Below are positions 9,743 through 20,774 of a stretch of DNA of 64,000 nucleotides, piece after piece. The notes under the pieces were generated by a model. The model worked only from the letters and a program-made list of their open reading frames with translations, ran no database searches and was not told where the DNA came from. The position numbers and the translations under genes are program-made. Position 1 is the stretch's first letter, and every line of letters begins with the position of its first letter. The DNA is from Sphaerulina vaccinii (lineage: Eukaryota > Ascomycota > Dothideomycetes > Mycosphaerellales > Mycosphaerellaceae). Where the stretch lies: NCBI GenBank assembly GCA_022570795.1, contig JAKUDP010000011.1, positions 1,426,001 through 1,490,000 of the forward strand. Direction: 5' to 3'.

Positions 9743-11879
9743 CTAGCAAAGGGTGATCCAACCTTGACTATCGCCTTCGTTCTCGTCCGAAAGATCCGCT
9801 ATCTCTGTAAGGCCAGGAATACAGGCATCGCCAACGAGAAGAAACAGATCGTCCTGTGCAGCTCGCACAATGAACGGGAATGGCGCACCATGGAACAAGC
9901 AGACTTGATCGCCTGCCTCAGCTAAAGCTGGTACCCAGCCCACGAAAGTGCCCTGGGGCGTCTCGATCGTGGCGATTAGGCGATACGGATCAATGTGCCC
10001 GAGCAAGAACCGGGTCATGGAGGCTTTCCCGCGGAGTAGCGATATCAGTGCCTCGGCCGCTGTGTCTGTCCCAGCTTGCAGCAGCATGAGGACAGTGAAG
10101 AGCGTATGCGGCTCATCGGTGCATGTATCATCGTCTTCGGCGTGGACGATGCGGTCTAGCATGCATGAGGTGGAGCTGTCGGTACATTTCGACAACTCCA
10201 TGCCATAGCCACAGAGCACCTTGACTGTCAAAGCTTGTTCCTTTATTAAATCTTCGTATTCTTGCTATAAGGCGCAGCGCCGGACCCAGGTATGGAATTT
10301 GGCTCTATCGTAGTCCTCGTTCAACTCATTGAAGAAGCGTACATGACATCCAGATGATCCCATGATATCTGACTGGTGTAGTACGCTCCTAACTACACCG
10401 GAGACGGTCCCGGCAATGCACAAGTGACTCTCGTGGTTGCTCTCTGTTGTGCGCATAACTTTTCGGTCACGCATATCACGATAACAGCGTTGCATGCTGA
10501 CTTCGCATTGCCGGGTCATACTGTTGTAATCAGGTACCCATGATGGCCTCGTCGTACGTTGTGCTGCTGGCGCGGCTCAGAGAAGCAATGCATAGAAGTT
10601 TGAAGGGATCGACAGATGCGACCGGCTCGAGATCGTGAGGTTGCTTGCAAGTACTATGATCATGACGGAGGAACTGCGATGTCACTTGTCGGTAGAGATT
10701 CTTGCGATCAGCCCAATAGTCAGGTATCACTTTGTAAGCGGAATCCTTGACCATACCCATGATGCCATAGATACGGTCAAGAGGATTTGGGCAAGCCAGA
10801 GGCCATGTAAACAGCAAGATATGCATGAACTCCCAGCACTCGCCACCAGACAGATAATCGATGGCGATAACATAACGTAGAGCTGACCAGGGCAGTTCTG
10901 TCAAGAACGTTGGCTTCGCTGGTGGTAGGTTGCGACCCCAAGTGACCAGAGACGTCAATTCTTGAAATTTGGTGAGATGTGAGCCGCTGTGGAGCCAGAA
11001 GTGTTTCGGTGCTAACGCAACTTCTTGTGCTACCCAAAGACGCTGGAAACAGGGCCGACCGAACACGTTTCTCACTGCAAGCAAGGCCTGGTCATATACC
11101 TCCCGAGGATCGGTAGATGCGAATTTCGCGCAGCATGAACAGTTGTGTTTCGTCTTCATGAGCTCTAGGGCCATGGCGTCCTCACTGATTGTAGTGTCAG
11201 GCTTATCTCGTCGGTCAGGCACCTCAATCCCGACAACGCGCAGCATCGAAAATGCCAGCCAGTCGTGACCATCTCCAAGACCTAGCCAGATGTGAACTCC
11301 AGATGCACGTCTGTAAATGTCGTCCATGATTGCAACTTGTTTTGACTTCTCGACAAGGTCAACATGGTTGATACAGATCGCATCAGCCCAGAAGCTATAC
11401 CAGTCTTCCAGACTTCTCAAGTACTGCAAGGCTTCATGCAATGACTTTGTAATGCAGATCTCATACTCCTCGTCGATGATGATCGTCGACGTGAGGTCGG
11501 AGGAGCCCCACGCGTAAGATATGGCCATGTAGTCCAGGGCCTCCTCAGGCATGTCGGCGTCTCGAGTCTTTCGCCATACATCCTTAGGAACTACACAGTA
11601 TCGCAATGCAGACTTCTTGGGAAAGGGTGAACCAAGAGGTGCACGGTCTTGTGGAGGCGGCGGTTGTCCATGACGCAGCTGAGCGCGAAGTGGTGTTCCC
11701 AGTCGGCCAGGTTCGAGCCAGAGCACTCGTATGTGACCATCAGTTAAGGGATGATAGCAGTAGGGTTCCATATCGCTAGCCTGTCCAGTTGTGTTGTGTT
11801 TAGCAGAGAACGACAGGTCAGTTCGAGGATTCAGATCGCAGGTAGCACGCTTCATAACCCAGAGCGGTATGGTCTGCAT
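9743..11879 (-). pseudogene. HET-domain (heterokaryon incompatibility) gene with frame break and in-frame stop
   Basis: Starts at the ATG at 11879 (MQTIPLWVMKRAT). HET blocks are clear: block 1 AISYAWGS, block 2 FWADAICINHVD through GVHIWLGLGDG, block 3 RPCFQRLWVAQEV. The family's C-terminal half follows: SWVPDYNSMT, and later a GDQVCLFHGAPFPF / FLLVGDACIPG block. The parts lie in two frames. The first ends at a stop at 10530 (TYDEAIMGT); the homologous continuation (PSWVPDYN) is in another frame near 10545, and then a TAG at 10265-10267 interrupts an otherwise unbroken frame running to 9743. HET proteins trigger cell death after fusion of unlike hyphae. Either two lesions inactivated it, or small introns or assembly errors hide an intact gene. 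A 78-nt GTACGC...TATAG intron could remove the TAG in frame. Confidence 0.7.
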
Positions 11880-12247
11880 AACACGTGTATCGTCGTGCAA
11901 GTCGGGATTTTGTGGACTCGCGGAAGCCAAGCGAGGAAGGAACGGCGAGTGGCACGGTGCCTGATGTTAAGTCAATAGGCATTGCATTGATATCGATCTA
12001 TAATAGCCAGAGTGGTATCAACGTCGCTAGCACGCATGCACGAAAGTCGTATAAGACTTCGTGACCGATATAAGCCTCCCAACTCGAGTGCCGTATGTGC
12101 AACCCCTCGGCAGTAGGGTGTATAAAGAGGAAACGGAGCCACATGAATCATATCGATGCGTCTCAACGTAACAGAAACAAGAGTGCTTTTTCCGCCGCAT
12201 CCGGCATCTTCGTGCCAGTATACGTGCTGTGAGTGAGGTATCGGCTT
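11880..12247. other. intergenic region
   Basis: About 370 bp upstream of the HET gene and downstream of the bZIP gene. The HET frame stays open to 11930 without an ATG, so a short 5' exon is possible. Nothing else is recognised. Confidence 0.35.
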
Positions 12248-13033
12248 CTATGCCTCAGTCTCCACTTCAGCAGGAGCGTCGAGGTCTCCTGTGCCAACAC
12301 CGTCCACGCGCTTCTCAGTACTTGAACCGGACGCCTCGGTCTCCTTCTTCATTGCAGAGAAGTCCACGTTTGGCGTCTTCTCGGTTATCAGAGACTTCAA
12401 CCACTTGTTCTCCATCTCGAGCTGCTGCACCTTTGCTTCGAAAGATGCAAGCTTCTCGCTCATTTCCCGCGTCTGCTTCTCTAATGCTTGCTCGCGTTGC
12501 TTCTTCTTGATACGGAAGCGGGCAGAGGCAGCAGTGTTGCGGCGACGCTTGTCTTCTTCAGCAGCCATACGAGATTGTTCCTCTAGATCGGCAGAAGACG
12601 CAGGCAGAGCGACAGAAGCCTTGCGCTTGTTGCCTGTCACGGGAGATTGTGCGTATTGCTGTGCCGGGTAGTTGCCTTGCACCATTGGCGGTGATGGCAT
12701 GACGGATGGAGTGCTGGCATTTGTCTGAGGGAATGCAAAGTCGTTGAATGGGTATTGCTGGCCTGGACGAACAGCAATGTTAGCTGGACTGTCATTCGAA
12801 CGTATACTTCGATGACGATGAGTGATCAACTCACCATTCTTGGCATTATCCGGTCCGAAGGATGTTTGACCCGAGAAGTTTGGAGCGTCGAGGTCAAGGA
12901 AGTCGACGTTGGCGATGTCGAAGTTGTCTTCGAATGCGAAGTCGTTGCCCATATCCCCAGGTACAATCTCGTTCAGGCCTGCAAGGTACTGCGACACATT
13001 GGGTGCCGGGCGGGCAGTGAAGTTCTGCGACAT
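12248..13033 (-). CDS. bZIP transcription factor, CYS3/MetR type
   Basis: Two exons, 12835-13033 and 12248-12762, around a 72-nt intron (12763-12834, GTGAGT...CTAAC...GTCCAG); 237 residues. The ATG at 13033 gives MSQNFTARPAPN. The basic region (RRRNTAASARFRIKKKQR) and following leucine zipper (heptads through MSEKLASFEAKVQQLEMENKWL) match the sulfur-metabolism regulators CYS3 of Neurospora and MetR of Aspergillus, which activate sulfate uptake and assimilation when methionine and cysteine are low. The N-terminal half is acidic then Pro/Gln/Asn-rich, as expected for an activation region. The intron is a multiple of three without stops, so retention would add 24 residues. The sulfur role rests on bZIP similarity only. 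Confidence 0.8.
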   Translation of the reverse strand: MSQNFTARPAPNVSQYLAGLNEIVPGDMGNDFAFEDNFDIANVDFLDLDAPNFSGQTSFGPDNAKNGELITHRHRSIRSNDSPANIAVRPGQQYPFNDFAFPQTNASTPSVMPSPPMVQGNYPAQQYAQSPVTGNKRKASVALPASSADLEEQSRMAAEEDKRRRNTAASARFRIKKKQREQALEKQTREMSEKLASFEAKVQQLEMENKWLKSLITEKTPNVDFSAMKKETEASGSSTEKRVDGVGTGDLDAPAEVETEA

Positions 13034-15509
13034 GGCGGCCAGTGGTATTGATGGCAGTGAAGTGTAACCCCCCGAGTGGTCGAGTACTGGGTCTCGTCTG
13101 ATATTGTTTGATATGTCTTTCACGTGTCGTTCTTTGTCGTAGGATATGAATGTGGCGCTCGTCGCACGCTCAATTGGCAGGAGCGACGTTCCGTGGACAA
13201 TGACTCCTCGCTTGCGCGCACTCGGCAGGTTATCGTTCGTCGTCGGAGCCTAGGATGACAAAAAGCATCGAAGGCCAGATATAAGGACGGTGTATTGGGC
13301 CGTCGTCGTCGGTGGGTCGCTGGGTGAGAGAGATGTGGTTGTTATGGTGGTGGTGGTGGTGGTGGTGGACAGGCAGATTCGAAACGCGGGAGGGGCAGGA
13401 AGAACAAGAAGGCTTCATCACTCATCACGGCCGACGACCCTCGTTGCCGGCGCACAAAGCGTTACAGTCTCACTCCGATATCCAATCAAAACTGCCTCAC
13501 CCCCGCATGATCCCGGCTGCTGAACAATCAAGAAATGTATGAGATCTGAGCACAGCTGCTCTGCACATCGTCACCGCCTTTATCACCACCGCCCGGCATC
13601 ATGCTGCATGCTATTGATCAGCAGGTGCGACTACACTCTCCTGCACCTTCTTGAAAGGCTTCCACATTTCACAAGTGTGGAAATGCCAGAAGCCGCGAGA
13701 TGCTCTGAAGAACATATCCGAGGACGCTCCGTTTCACTCTCCACCAGTTTCCGAAGGGCCCACTCAGTTACATGATCTCCAGATGCTCCAGAATGCTGTG
13801 CGGAATGGGATCGCGGCTGTCTGACTGCAGCTCCTGCCTCTCGCAACAGGACAACATCTCTATTGCTTTCGCTGTCATCTCAATATCACATCACGAAGAG
13901 ATTTCTTCGTACTTGACAGAGCGTGGGATGCTCACCGGTACATTCATGCGAGCGGAAGTATGTTTTCTACCTGAGCTGCTATAGCATGCATGTCTCGCTG
14001 GCCTATACAGCTACACAAGGCGCACGCGCAACGAATGACCGCAATCGCCTTCGGCCTACCATACCATACACAAGACGCATATGCATCCTGTACATGGCCT
14101 AGAGCGCAATTAGGCGGCTTCCGACATACCAACGAGGCCGTGGTGCAACGAATCGTTCGCAGGTGACAGCCGAGACCGCATGGGAAGCCTGCCTCGCCAC
14201 ACAGCACAAAGCTTGATTGATCTGCATGAGACTTCCCTGGAAATCGAGGATGTGAGACGAGATTCTTCTGGCATCTTCATCCTTCATCATTTCAAGCACG
14301 ATTGGCATTACCTACCAATATCCACTTCACCACGCATCCCATATGAACTATTGGGGCTGGAACGGCCGTACTCAACAGCAAGAGCCACAAGCACTATCCG
14401 AAGACATGTCAATTGACCGAGGAGGACGTTGAAACGCCATTCCACCTACAGATCGCGTCAGCAATAGATCTGCCATCTTCAAGCGCGACTTCCGCTTTAA
14501 CTCAAGTTGCGACAGCTCACCCTGCATCAGCTGCAAGACATAGCTACGAGCTCTGCATCGGCATTCGAGTGCGAGATTGGGGCTCGAAGAGTTGTGCGTG
14601 GGATGTGCCTCCCAATTGCCATATTTAGCCGACGAACCGCCACTCTGCGGAAGGTCGGCAGAGCTGACCTCCTCAGTTGGTTCAAGAAGCTGCACTGGCC
14701 ACCCGAAAAGTTCTCTCGCATCCACACGGCTTCCACACTTGCGCTCGAGCTCTTCTCAACAGGTCTGCGCGTGCGTGGAAGTGTGTAGCCGCTTGGCGCT
14801 CACACCTCAACCACCGCAGGATGGTCAGCGAAAGGCTTTGGCTGATCACTTTTGTGTCATGAGCCGGACTTCTACGCCCTTGCTGCTCTTATTCTAGAAA
14901 GCAGTCGCGTGCAGTCGGGCTATGGCGGCTAGAGTCAAGCGTCTAGGTGCACACTGAGCGGGTAACTGCTCGAGCGCATTCGCCAGGTCCCGCCACAGAC
15001 TTCCTCAAGCAAATGGTTACGTCTCAGCTAGACATTGTCCGCGGGATGAGTACTCTATAGGGCGCCGCAGTCCTGCGTCCTTCGCTGTATGGTCATCAAG
15101 CAGCGGCATACATGCCCGAGCCAGCTCATCGTCCCGACATCCATTGCGGGAGGAGTACTTCAGAGGGCGCCTTGTCATATGCTGCCTCCAACAGAGCGCG
15201 ATCAGTCGGCGCGATACATGCACGTTTCATGGCCTGTTGGGCACTACTGGTGGCAGATTGCAGCAATGATGTGCCCAGTTGTGACACTCGTATGGTAGCC
15301 ACTAACATGCTGAGACGATGTGCTGGTCATGCCAGCGTTTGTGTTCTCCTTACGTTAGCGCTTTGTCGTTGCGCAGCAATTGGCCTACCTACGTAGCAAG
15401 ACCAGAGCTGCTTTTCTATACGCCATCGATACGACTACGGCAGTATCACGATACGACATTCGCATCAGAACCAAGGTACCAACAGGAAAGACGAGAGAAA
15501 TGGCTCTAT
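13034..15509. other. 2.5 kb gene-poor intergenic region
   Basis: Long stretch between the bZIP start and the ferric reductase stop. Only short overlapping frames occur. It includes a TGG microsatellite and a 25-bp imperfect direct repeat at about 15,040-15,065 and 15,148-15,172. The proximal part should hold the bZIP promoter. No RNA gene was recognised. Confidence 0.45.
13345..13368 (+). repeat. (TGG)8 microsatellite
   Basis: Eight uninterrupted TGG units about 310 bp upstream of the bZIP start codon. A simple-sequence repeat, likely length-polymorphic. Confidence 0.9.
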
Positions 15510-18038
15510 CTACCAACTATAACTCTCCTCCACGACCTTCACATTCACAGCACCCTTCTCCTTGACAAATCTACTGACCAAACATCGCACATCATCGCTC
15601 ATACCAGGTGGCCCACTAACAACCACCATCGTCCCCCTCCCTACATCCCCTCTTACCTCTCTCTTCACTATATCCTCCAAGTCCATCCTCTGCCCCCTCG
15701 TCACATGCATCTCAACACCAGCATACTCCGCCCTGCCCAAAACATCCTCTACAGCATCTACTAGTGCTCCTTTGCGGGACCCCCAGTACAATTTCTTATT
15801 TCCGATATGAGAGGCAAGATATGGGAGGAGGGCTGTTATGCCTACTCCACCTGCTATGCATACCAAGTTCGGATAGGCAGATGATGTTGTGGGGTGAAGG
15901 AGGGAGTGGCCGTAAGAGGATTCGACCAGGACAGGCAAAGTTTTACGATTCCGGAGGAGAGAGGTTGTGCCGGCGTGGGTTCGGATGAAGAATGTGAGTC
16001 CTCGACGCCAGCTACGGTAGTCTCGCATGCGTGGTGTGGACGTTGTAGAAGAGTCGCGTGCCGAATCGATGGGCTTGATGTCGTGAGATGGCAACTTTTC
16101 CACTTCTTGTACTTCGCTCGAACGCGGGCTTTGCTCATCTGGTGTATCGTTGTTGCTGGCGTGTGAACTCGCAACAGAAAAAGGATGATTCTTCCAAACC
16201 CTCCACGTCAACGTCGGGAAGTATAGGTAAGCCTGTCCAGACGCATCAACTCCTGGTATGTCAAGTCGAATGTAGTCTTCATCGATGATAGTAACAGTGG
16301 CAGTTCTGACGCCGTTTCTTGCAATTCGCAGCGCCCTCGCGAGATAGTCGAACGACCAGACCCCAAACGCGATAAGCAACCAAGTCTCATACCCCCACTG
16401 ATGTCCAAAGCAGAGAACAACGTGCCAATAGCCTCCAATCAACACAAAGAAAGCAAGCAGGCGATGCCATGCTAGGAAGAGTTCGTATGCCCTTTGTCGA
16501 ACCGGCAGTATAGATGTTGGCAAGAGAACGACCAGGCCCATCGTAGCCACAATGCCCCAGATCCAGTAAGGACTTTTCACTTCCGTCGCATAGTCGTATC
16601 CGTTGGCTGGCGTGGCGTAGATGTGCAACAGCAGTGCAGAATGGATGCATGCTTGTAAAGTAGCGATAAAAGCGATCCAGCGATGTAGTAGCAGAAAAGT
16701 CGAACGAGACCAGTTCGTGACCCAGAGTAAGAAGTTATTCCTGCCAGCGTAGAGGACGAGAAGTACGATATTCGCAAAGCTCAAGATACCAGTGCGATAG
16801 GATACGTAAGATTCGACTTCGAGACTTCGAGTACTGTACCATGCCATAGGTTGTCGACTTTGATATCCCACAGAACAGAGGACGATGTTGATGATCCAGA
16901 GGTAAGCGATAAAGAGTGCTTGGCCGCGGGTCGGGAGGATGAAGGTTTTGAGAAAAGGGATGTTGTGTTTTGTGCCGAAGATTGGTGGGTCGATTAAAAT
17001 GGCGTTAAAATTGCTGACCAGAGGTTTCGGAAATGGGATGAAGCGAAGTAGCGAGAGCGCAATTGGTATAGCGGCACCTGTGGTAAGTAGGATCAGACTA
17101 TTGTCGTTATTGTCAGCAAGGGCGTTACCGCGTGCTTATCGAAGTATAGCTCACCCATAGCGAACGTGCGTAGATTCGTTCTCCTCGAAGATGTAATCAG
17201 CATTATAGTTAGCCAGCCAAGTTTCTTCATTGACAAGGGTGTTCTCGTCCATGAGCATCTCATCTGCAGGTATAGTTGCGTTTGGTGGCGTGGCGATGTT
17301 GGCCAAAGTTTGTTGATAAGACTCCTTGGGTTCGGGCTGGCCTTTGGCACCGGAGATTTTCTTCGTCCACCATCGCTCGAGCTTCCAGGTCGGAACGTCT
17401 TCACAATGCTGAGAGACGCAGTACGCCACAGACTGTAGGAAGCGATCATTGGTGGCATAGCATTGAGGCGATGGCTTGTCCATGAACATGCCACCCATCC
17501 TCTTGACCATATGGCTGTGGTCCATCGTGCCATTGCAGTCTAGCGGATTCGAGACCGAGTCACGACAAGCTGAGGCGCATGCCGGTTTGTACCTGAACTA
17601 TGGGTCAGTCAAATGTTGCGAGTACAGCGACACAATCCAGTCGATGCAAAAAATCGCAGCAAGCGCCGCAGGCATTCCTTGCGAAGCTTCGCGAGCGGAG
17701 TGTCGGTGGTGAACCTCCTCGCAAGCTCGTCGATCCTCCGCCTCCCGATGGGTCAATCGAACCCGCGAGTACAGCGACATAGTCCAGTCGATGCAAGATG
17801 TTCTTTCCTGATCATGGCTGTTTCCGAGATACAAGTGCTAGACAGTTGCTTGCAACTCACATTGTGATTCCTGTCCTGCATCAGTCCTGATCGCAAAGTG
17901 TTTTGTTATCGACAAATACATACCATAGCCAATAAACCCTAAATTGTGAGGCCTCTCTGACGATTGTGAAGCAGAGGCAGAGAGTGCCCAGATCCATACC
18001 AGAAGCAGTAGCACTGCTCGAAGTGGATTCTGTACCAT
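15510..18038 (-). CDS. ferric reductase (FRE family flavocytochrome)
   Basis: Four exons are inferred: 17924-18038, a 10-nt microexon 17861-17870, 17155-17592, and 15510-17097; introns of 53, 268 and 57 nt. The spliced length of 2151 nt gives 716 residues in one frame. A signal peptide (MVQNPLRAVLLLLVWIWA) leads to GFIGYGITMYKPAC with ACRDS, the Cys-containing ectodomain start typical of fungal metalloreductases. Membrane helices carry bis-heme histidines (LHRWIA with CIHSALL; AWHRLLA with YWHVVL). The cytosolic part has the FAD motif HPFSVAS, the NADPH loop CIAGGVGITALLPYL and the terminal VVSGPPGMSDDV. Such enzymes reduce extracellular Fe(III) or Cu(II) for high-affinity uptake. No permease or oxidase gene lies next to it. 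The microexon is what joins GYG to YKPAC in frame. Confidence 0.85.
17593..17860 (-). repeat. direct duplication inside ferric reductase intron 2
   Basis: Within the unusually long 268-nt intron, 17600-17646 and 17748-17795 are near-identical (shared core GCGAGTACAGCGACA then TCCAGTCGATGCAA), offset by about 148 bp. The duplication accounts for much of the excess intron length. Confidence 0.8.
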
Positions 18039-18618
18039 TGTCGCCGTTCACTATCACATGTATGGAGCCACAAGATGTCGAAACGAACAGACAGACCTTC
18101 CCCGAAGGCATGCGAGGCCGATAGATATATGGCCGCACTAGCTACCGAAAGAAACGGTAGGTGCAATAGAGTTCCGTAATGGTGCTCTTGTCCATGTTTC
18201 CACGCGTGCAGTTCGCGTGTATATACATTTATCAGAGAGGGCGGGCGCGTCGTATGTGCGGACTGGTACCTGTCCATCCTTGAGCTGCTTTGAGCATGTT
18301 TCTTGACCGGGGCGTCCTTGGCCGCCAAGAAGTTCCGAATGTGGAAGGAGCTTCCTGTAACACGATGAGCAGATATAAGTCTCTTGTTAGTGGTTCTGGT
18401 CTGTGGCTTGCAGGCTATGTGAGTATGTATGCTGGGCGAGATAGACTCGTGTACCTGAACTTTGGGCCATTCGCTGAACCACCATTTCCCTTCCAAGCTC
18501 GCTTGTCAGCTTCTCCATCTATCGCGATTCTTCGCCTGTCGTCGTGGAACCTATACTGTATCTCTTTGTATCGCTGTCTCTTTGGCAAGCTTTTGAGTGC
18601 GTCCAGGACGTGCCTCCA
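18039..18618. other. intergenic region upstream of ferric reductase
   Basis: About 580 bp between the ferric reductase start and the guanylate kinase stop. It should contain the reductase promoter. Nothing conclusive is visible. Confidence 0.4.
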
Positions 18619-19421
18619 CTATGAAGCAGACTCCGGCACACAGAACTTCTCAAACTCCTTCCACGCCTTCTCCAGATCATCATTCACAATAATCTGATCA
18701 AACACACCGGGAGTCTTAGAGAACTCGATCTCCACTTCAGCCTGCTTCAATCTTTGCTGAATAGCTTCTTCCTTATCAGTCTGTCGGCCACGTAACCGCT
18801 TCTCTAGAATCTCCACACTCGGCGGTTGAAGGGAAAGATATCGCGCATTCAAGTCTGTTTTCTTGACTTGCTTGACACCCTACAAATCCATCTCGTTAGC
18901 ATCACCATCCAACCTTTCACCTCCCGCTCAGAGTTCAGATATAGATTGACTCACCTCCATCTCAATATCCAGTATACACGTCCTCCCCGCATCAGCCACA
19001 TCCTTCACAGCCTGCACACTCGTTCCATAGCAATTGCTTCCAAACTGTGCATGCTCTATGAAGCCATTCTCTTCCACTTTCTTCTGGAAGTCGTCTTTGG
19101 AGACATACCAGTAGTCCTTGCCGTGTTCTTCACCAGCTCGAGGGTCGCGTGTCGTATGTGAGACGGAGAGCGCAAAACGATCTGGGTATGCGCTGCGAAG
19201 ACGTTTGATGAGAGTGGATTTGCCGGAGCCTGAGGGACCGGAGACGACTATTGGGCGAGGTTTGGTTGTTTCTGAAATGGGTGTCAGGGAATTGGGGTAT
19301 GATTTGTTGTATAGGAGGTGGTATGGCTACCTGTTGGAGCCATGCTGGCGAATGAGCGGAGCACGAGGCGAGGTGAGTTGGTGAGGATGTGTTTGCTGCT
19401 ACAGAGTCGAGTACTGAACAT
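18619..19421 (-). CDS. GUK1: guanylate kinase, two in-frame starts
   Basis: Three exons: 19331 up to the start, 18955-19271, 18619-18879; introns 19272-19330 (59 nt) and 18880-18954 (75 nt). The inner ATG at 19343 gives a 196-residue enzyme (MAPTETTKPRPIVVSG), the usual cytosolic length. It phosphorylates GMP to GDP with ATP. The P-loop is GPSGSGKST; the GMP-binding region has SVSHTTRDPRAGE and GKDYWYVS; EHAQFGSNCYGTS and CILDIEMEGVKQVK follow, then the lid (LRGRQTDKEEAIQQRL). A second ATG 26 codons upstream at 19421 is in frame and adds MFSTRLCSSKHILTNSPRLV and more: Arg/Ser-rich, no acidic residues, so resembling a mitochondrial presequence. The coordinates here include the long form. Confidence 0.9.
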
Positions 19422-19796
19422 CGATGTAAGGAGCTGTGTTCACTTGCATGTGAAATTGTGGGACAACAGCGAGGTGCGGTGAGGCCAGGCGGCGGGAATG
19501 AGGTCGATCTGATATGAGTGGCGGAAATGGGGCGGAAGCTAACGGCAGTATGCATACGTTCACCATGACACGGTCTCCGTTCTCTTTTTGACTCTGACTC
19601 CTTCAATACACACCGCTCTCAAGTCCTTCTCCATTTGCACTAGCCTATGCGCAATATCACAGAGCTGTCACACCAAATGGCTCATCCATCTTCCAGTGTC
19701 ATCCCGTGTTCTAGCCAAGAACTAGTTACTGAAGTGTTTCTACCTGCATTTCCTCCTCTCACACGCCGGCGGCCGCAACAAGCTATCATGGATAAG
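19422..19796. other. intergenic region
   Basis: About 375 bp between the guanylate kinase start and the stop of the first LPQELYDEI-family gene. No feature recognised. Confidence 0.35.
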
Positions 19797-20363
19797 TCAA
19801 CTGAAGATCCAAGGCGACCTATACAGCTCAGGTCGCCCGTTGATTCTGTATCCACAACGACCTCCACCTAAAGTCGGTTCGAACCAAACTATGGGCAACC
19901 CTTCTTTGCCATACTCTTTACACCAGGCCTGGACAATATCAGCCACGGCCTTGAAGCGATCTTCACCCTTCTCTCGGCACTTCAGATCAATAGTAAGTCC
20001 CTGCGCTAACATGGCCCGCTGCTTGGCCCCCAATATGTCGAGGAATTTGCTTCCTACCTTCGCGCTGGAAGACCTGAAGCGATTGGCTCTGTAGTAGTCG
20101 CTCGCGAGATCAAGCCGTCTCTGTCGATCGATGTGAAGGATTGCAGGAGTTCGATAGCTCATAACGACTACGATGGAGTCATGGATGTCGAGCGCATCTG
20201 TTCGTTTGCCAAGTTTTGAAGTCTTGTTACGAGCTTCTACAGCTTGAAGGCATGACAGGTCCTTTGGCCACAGCTCCCTCTGCAGAGCCTTGAAGGTGAG
20301 GTCATAGATCTCGTCGTAAAGCTCTTGAGGAAGAGACTCCAGGTGTGTGCGAAGTTGAGCCAT
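19797..20363 (-). CDS. LPQELYDEI-family protein, copy 1
   Basis: Intronless, 188 residues. Residues 9-30 (LESLPQELYDEIYDLTFKAL) form an F-box or 2EXR-like opening motif. About 60 residues later comes the second family block, RTPAILHIDRQRRLDLASDYY, followed by KFLDILGAKQRAML. The layout (a hydrophobic LPxEL...I segment, a short linker, then a PxLLxxxRxxR..YY segment) resembles the fungal 2EXR domain. The C-terminal tail is unique to this copy. Related genes lie at 20.8, 21.8, 23.0 (decayed), 24.5, 30.3, 32.1 and 50.8 kb. No enzymatic motif is present; protein-protein interaction is a guess. Confidence 0.65.
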   Translation of the reverse strand: MAQLRTHLESLPQELYDEIYDLTFKALQRELWPKDLSCLQAVEARNKTSKLGKRTDALDIHDSIVVVMSYRTPAILHIDRQRRLDLASDYYRANRFRSSSAKVGSKFLDILGAKQRAMLAQGLTIDLKCREKGEDRFKAVADIVQAWCKEYGKEGLPIVWFEPTLGGGRCGYRINGRPELYRSPWIFS

Positions 20364-20774
20364 GCTTTAAGGACTGATGCACTGGCTTGTGTTCGAGTGC
20401 TGACGGCTTACCATACAATACAGATTCTTATATAACATAGGTTTAAAGTTTGCTACAGAGTCAGGTTCCTGGAGGCAGCTTCACCGAACTTCACACGACC
20501 CAGAAGACACCTCGAGCCGACACGATCTTCACTGCGACAAGCTCGAATCTTCCAGACAAGATCTACAGGCTGGCATGGCTAAACACGATTGGAAGAGATT
20601 TGGATCGGGCTGCTGAACGACATCTCTATTGCACTACTGAGTTCGTTCACACCTCTGGAGTTTGATGGCTATAGACATTGTCACGAACAGGAGATATGGG
20701 CGTGGATGCCGTGTCTTTGTATCGAAGAACGCCTTTATCCACTTTCCGGCTCTGACTCCTTCAACACAGACCGC
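20364..20774. other. upstream region of copy 1 with conserved block
   Basis: Holds the copy 1 promoter and a block at about 20,527-20,572 (core CACTGCGACAAGCTCGAA) also found upstream of copies 3 and 4. No gene seen. Confidence 0.45.

Noticed and set aside
15017..15223. Minus-strand frame with internal repeat (RRPLKYSSRNGC and RRPIEYSSRGQC)
   Set aside because: The repeat is a 25-bp DNA direct repeat in non-coding sequence; the frame has no homology or gene structure.
18119..18124. CGATAG upstream of the ferric reductase as a GATA-type iron-regulator site
   Set aside because: A single six-base HGATAR match is expected by chance in 500 bp; no paired or palindromic ATCWGATAA site was seen.
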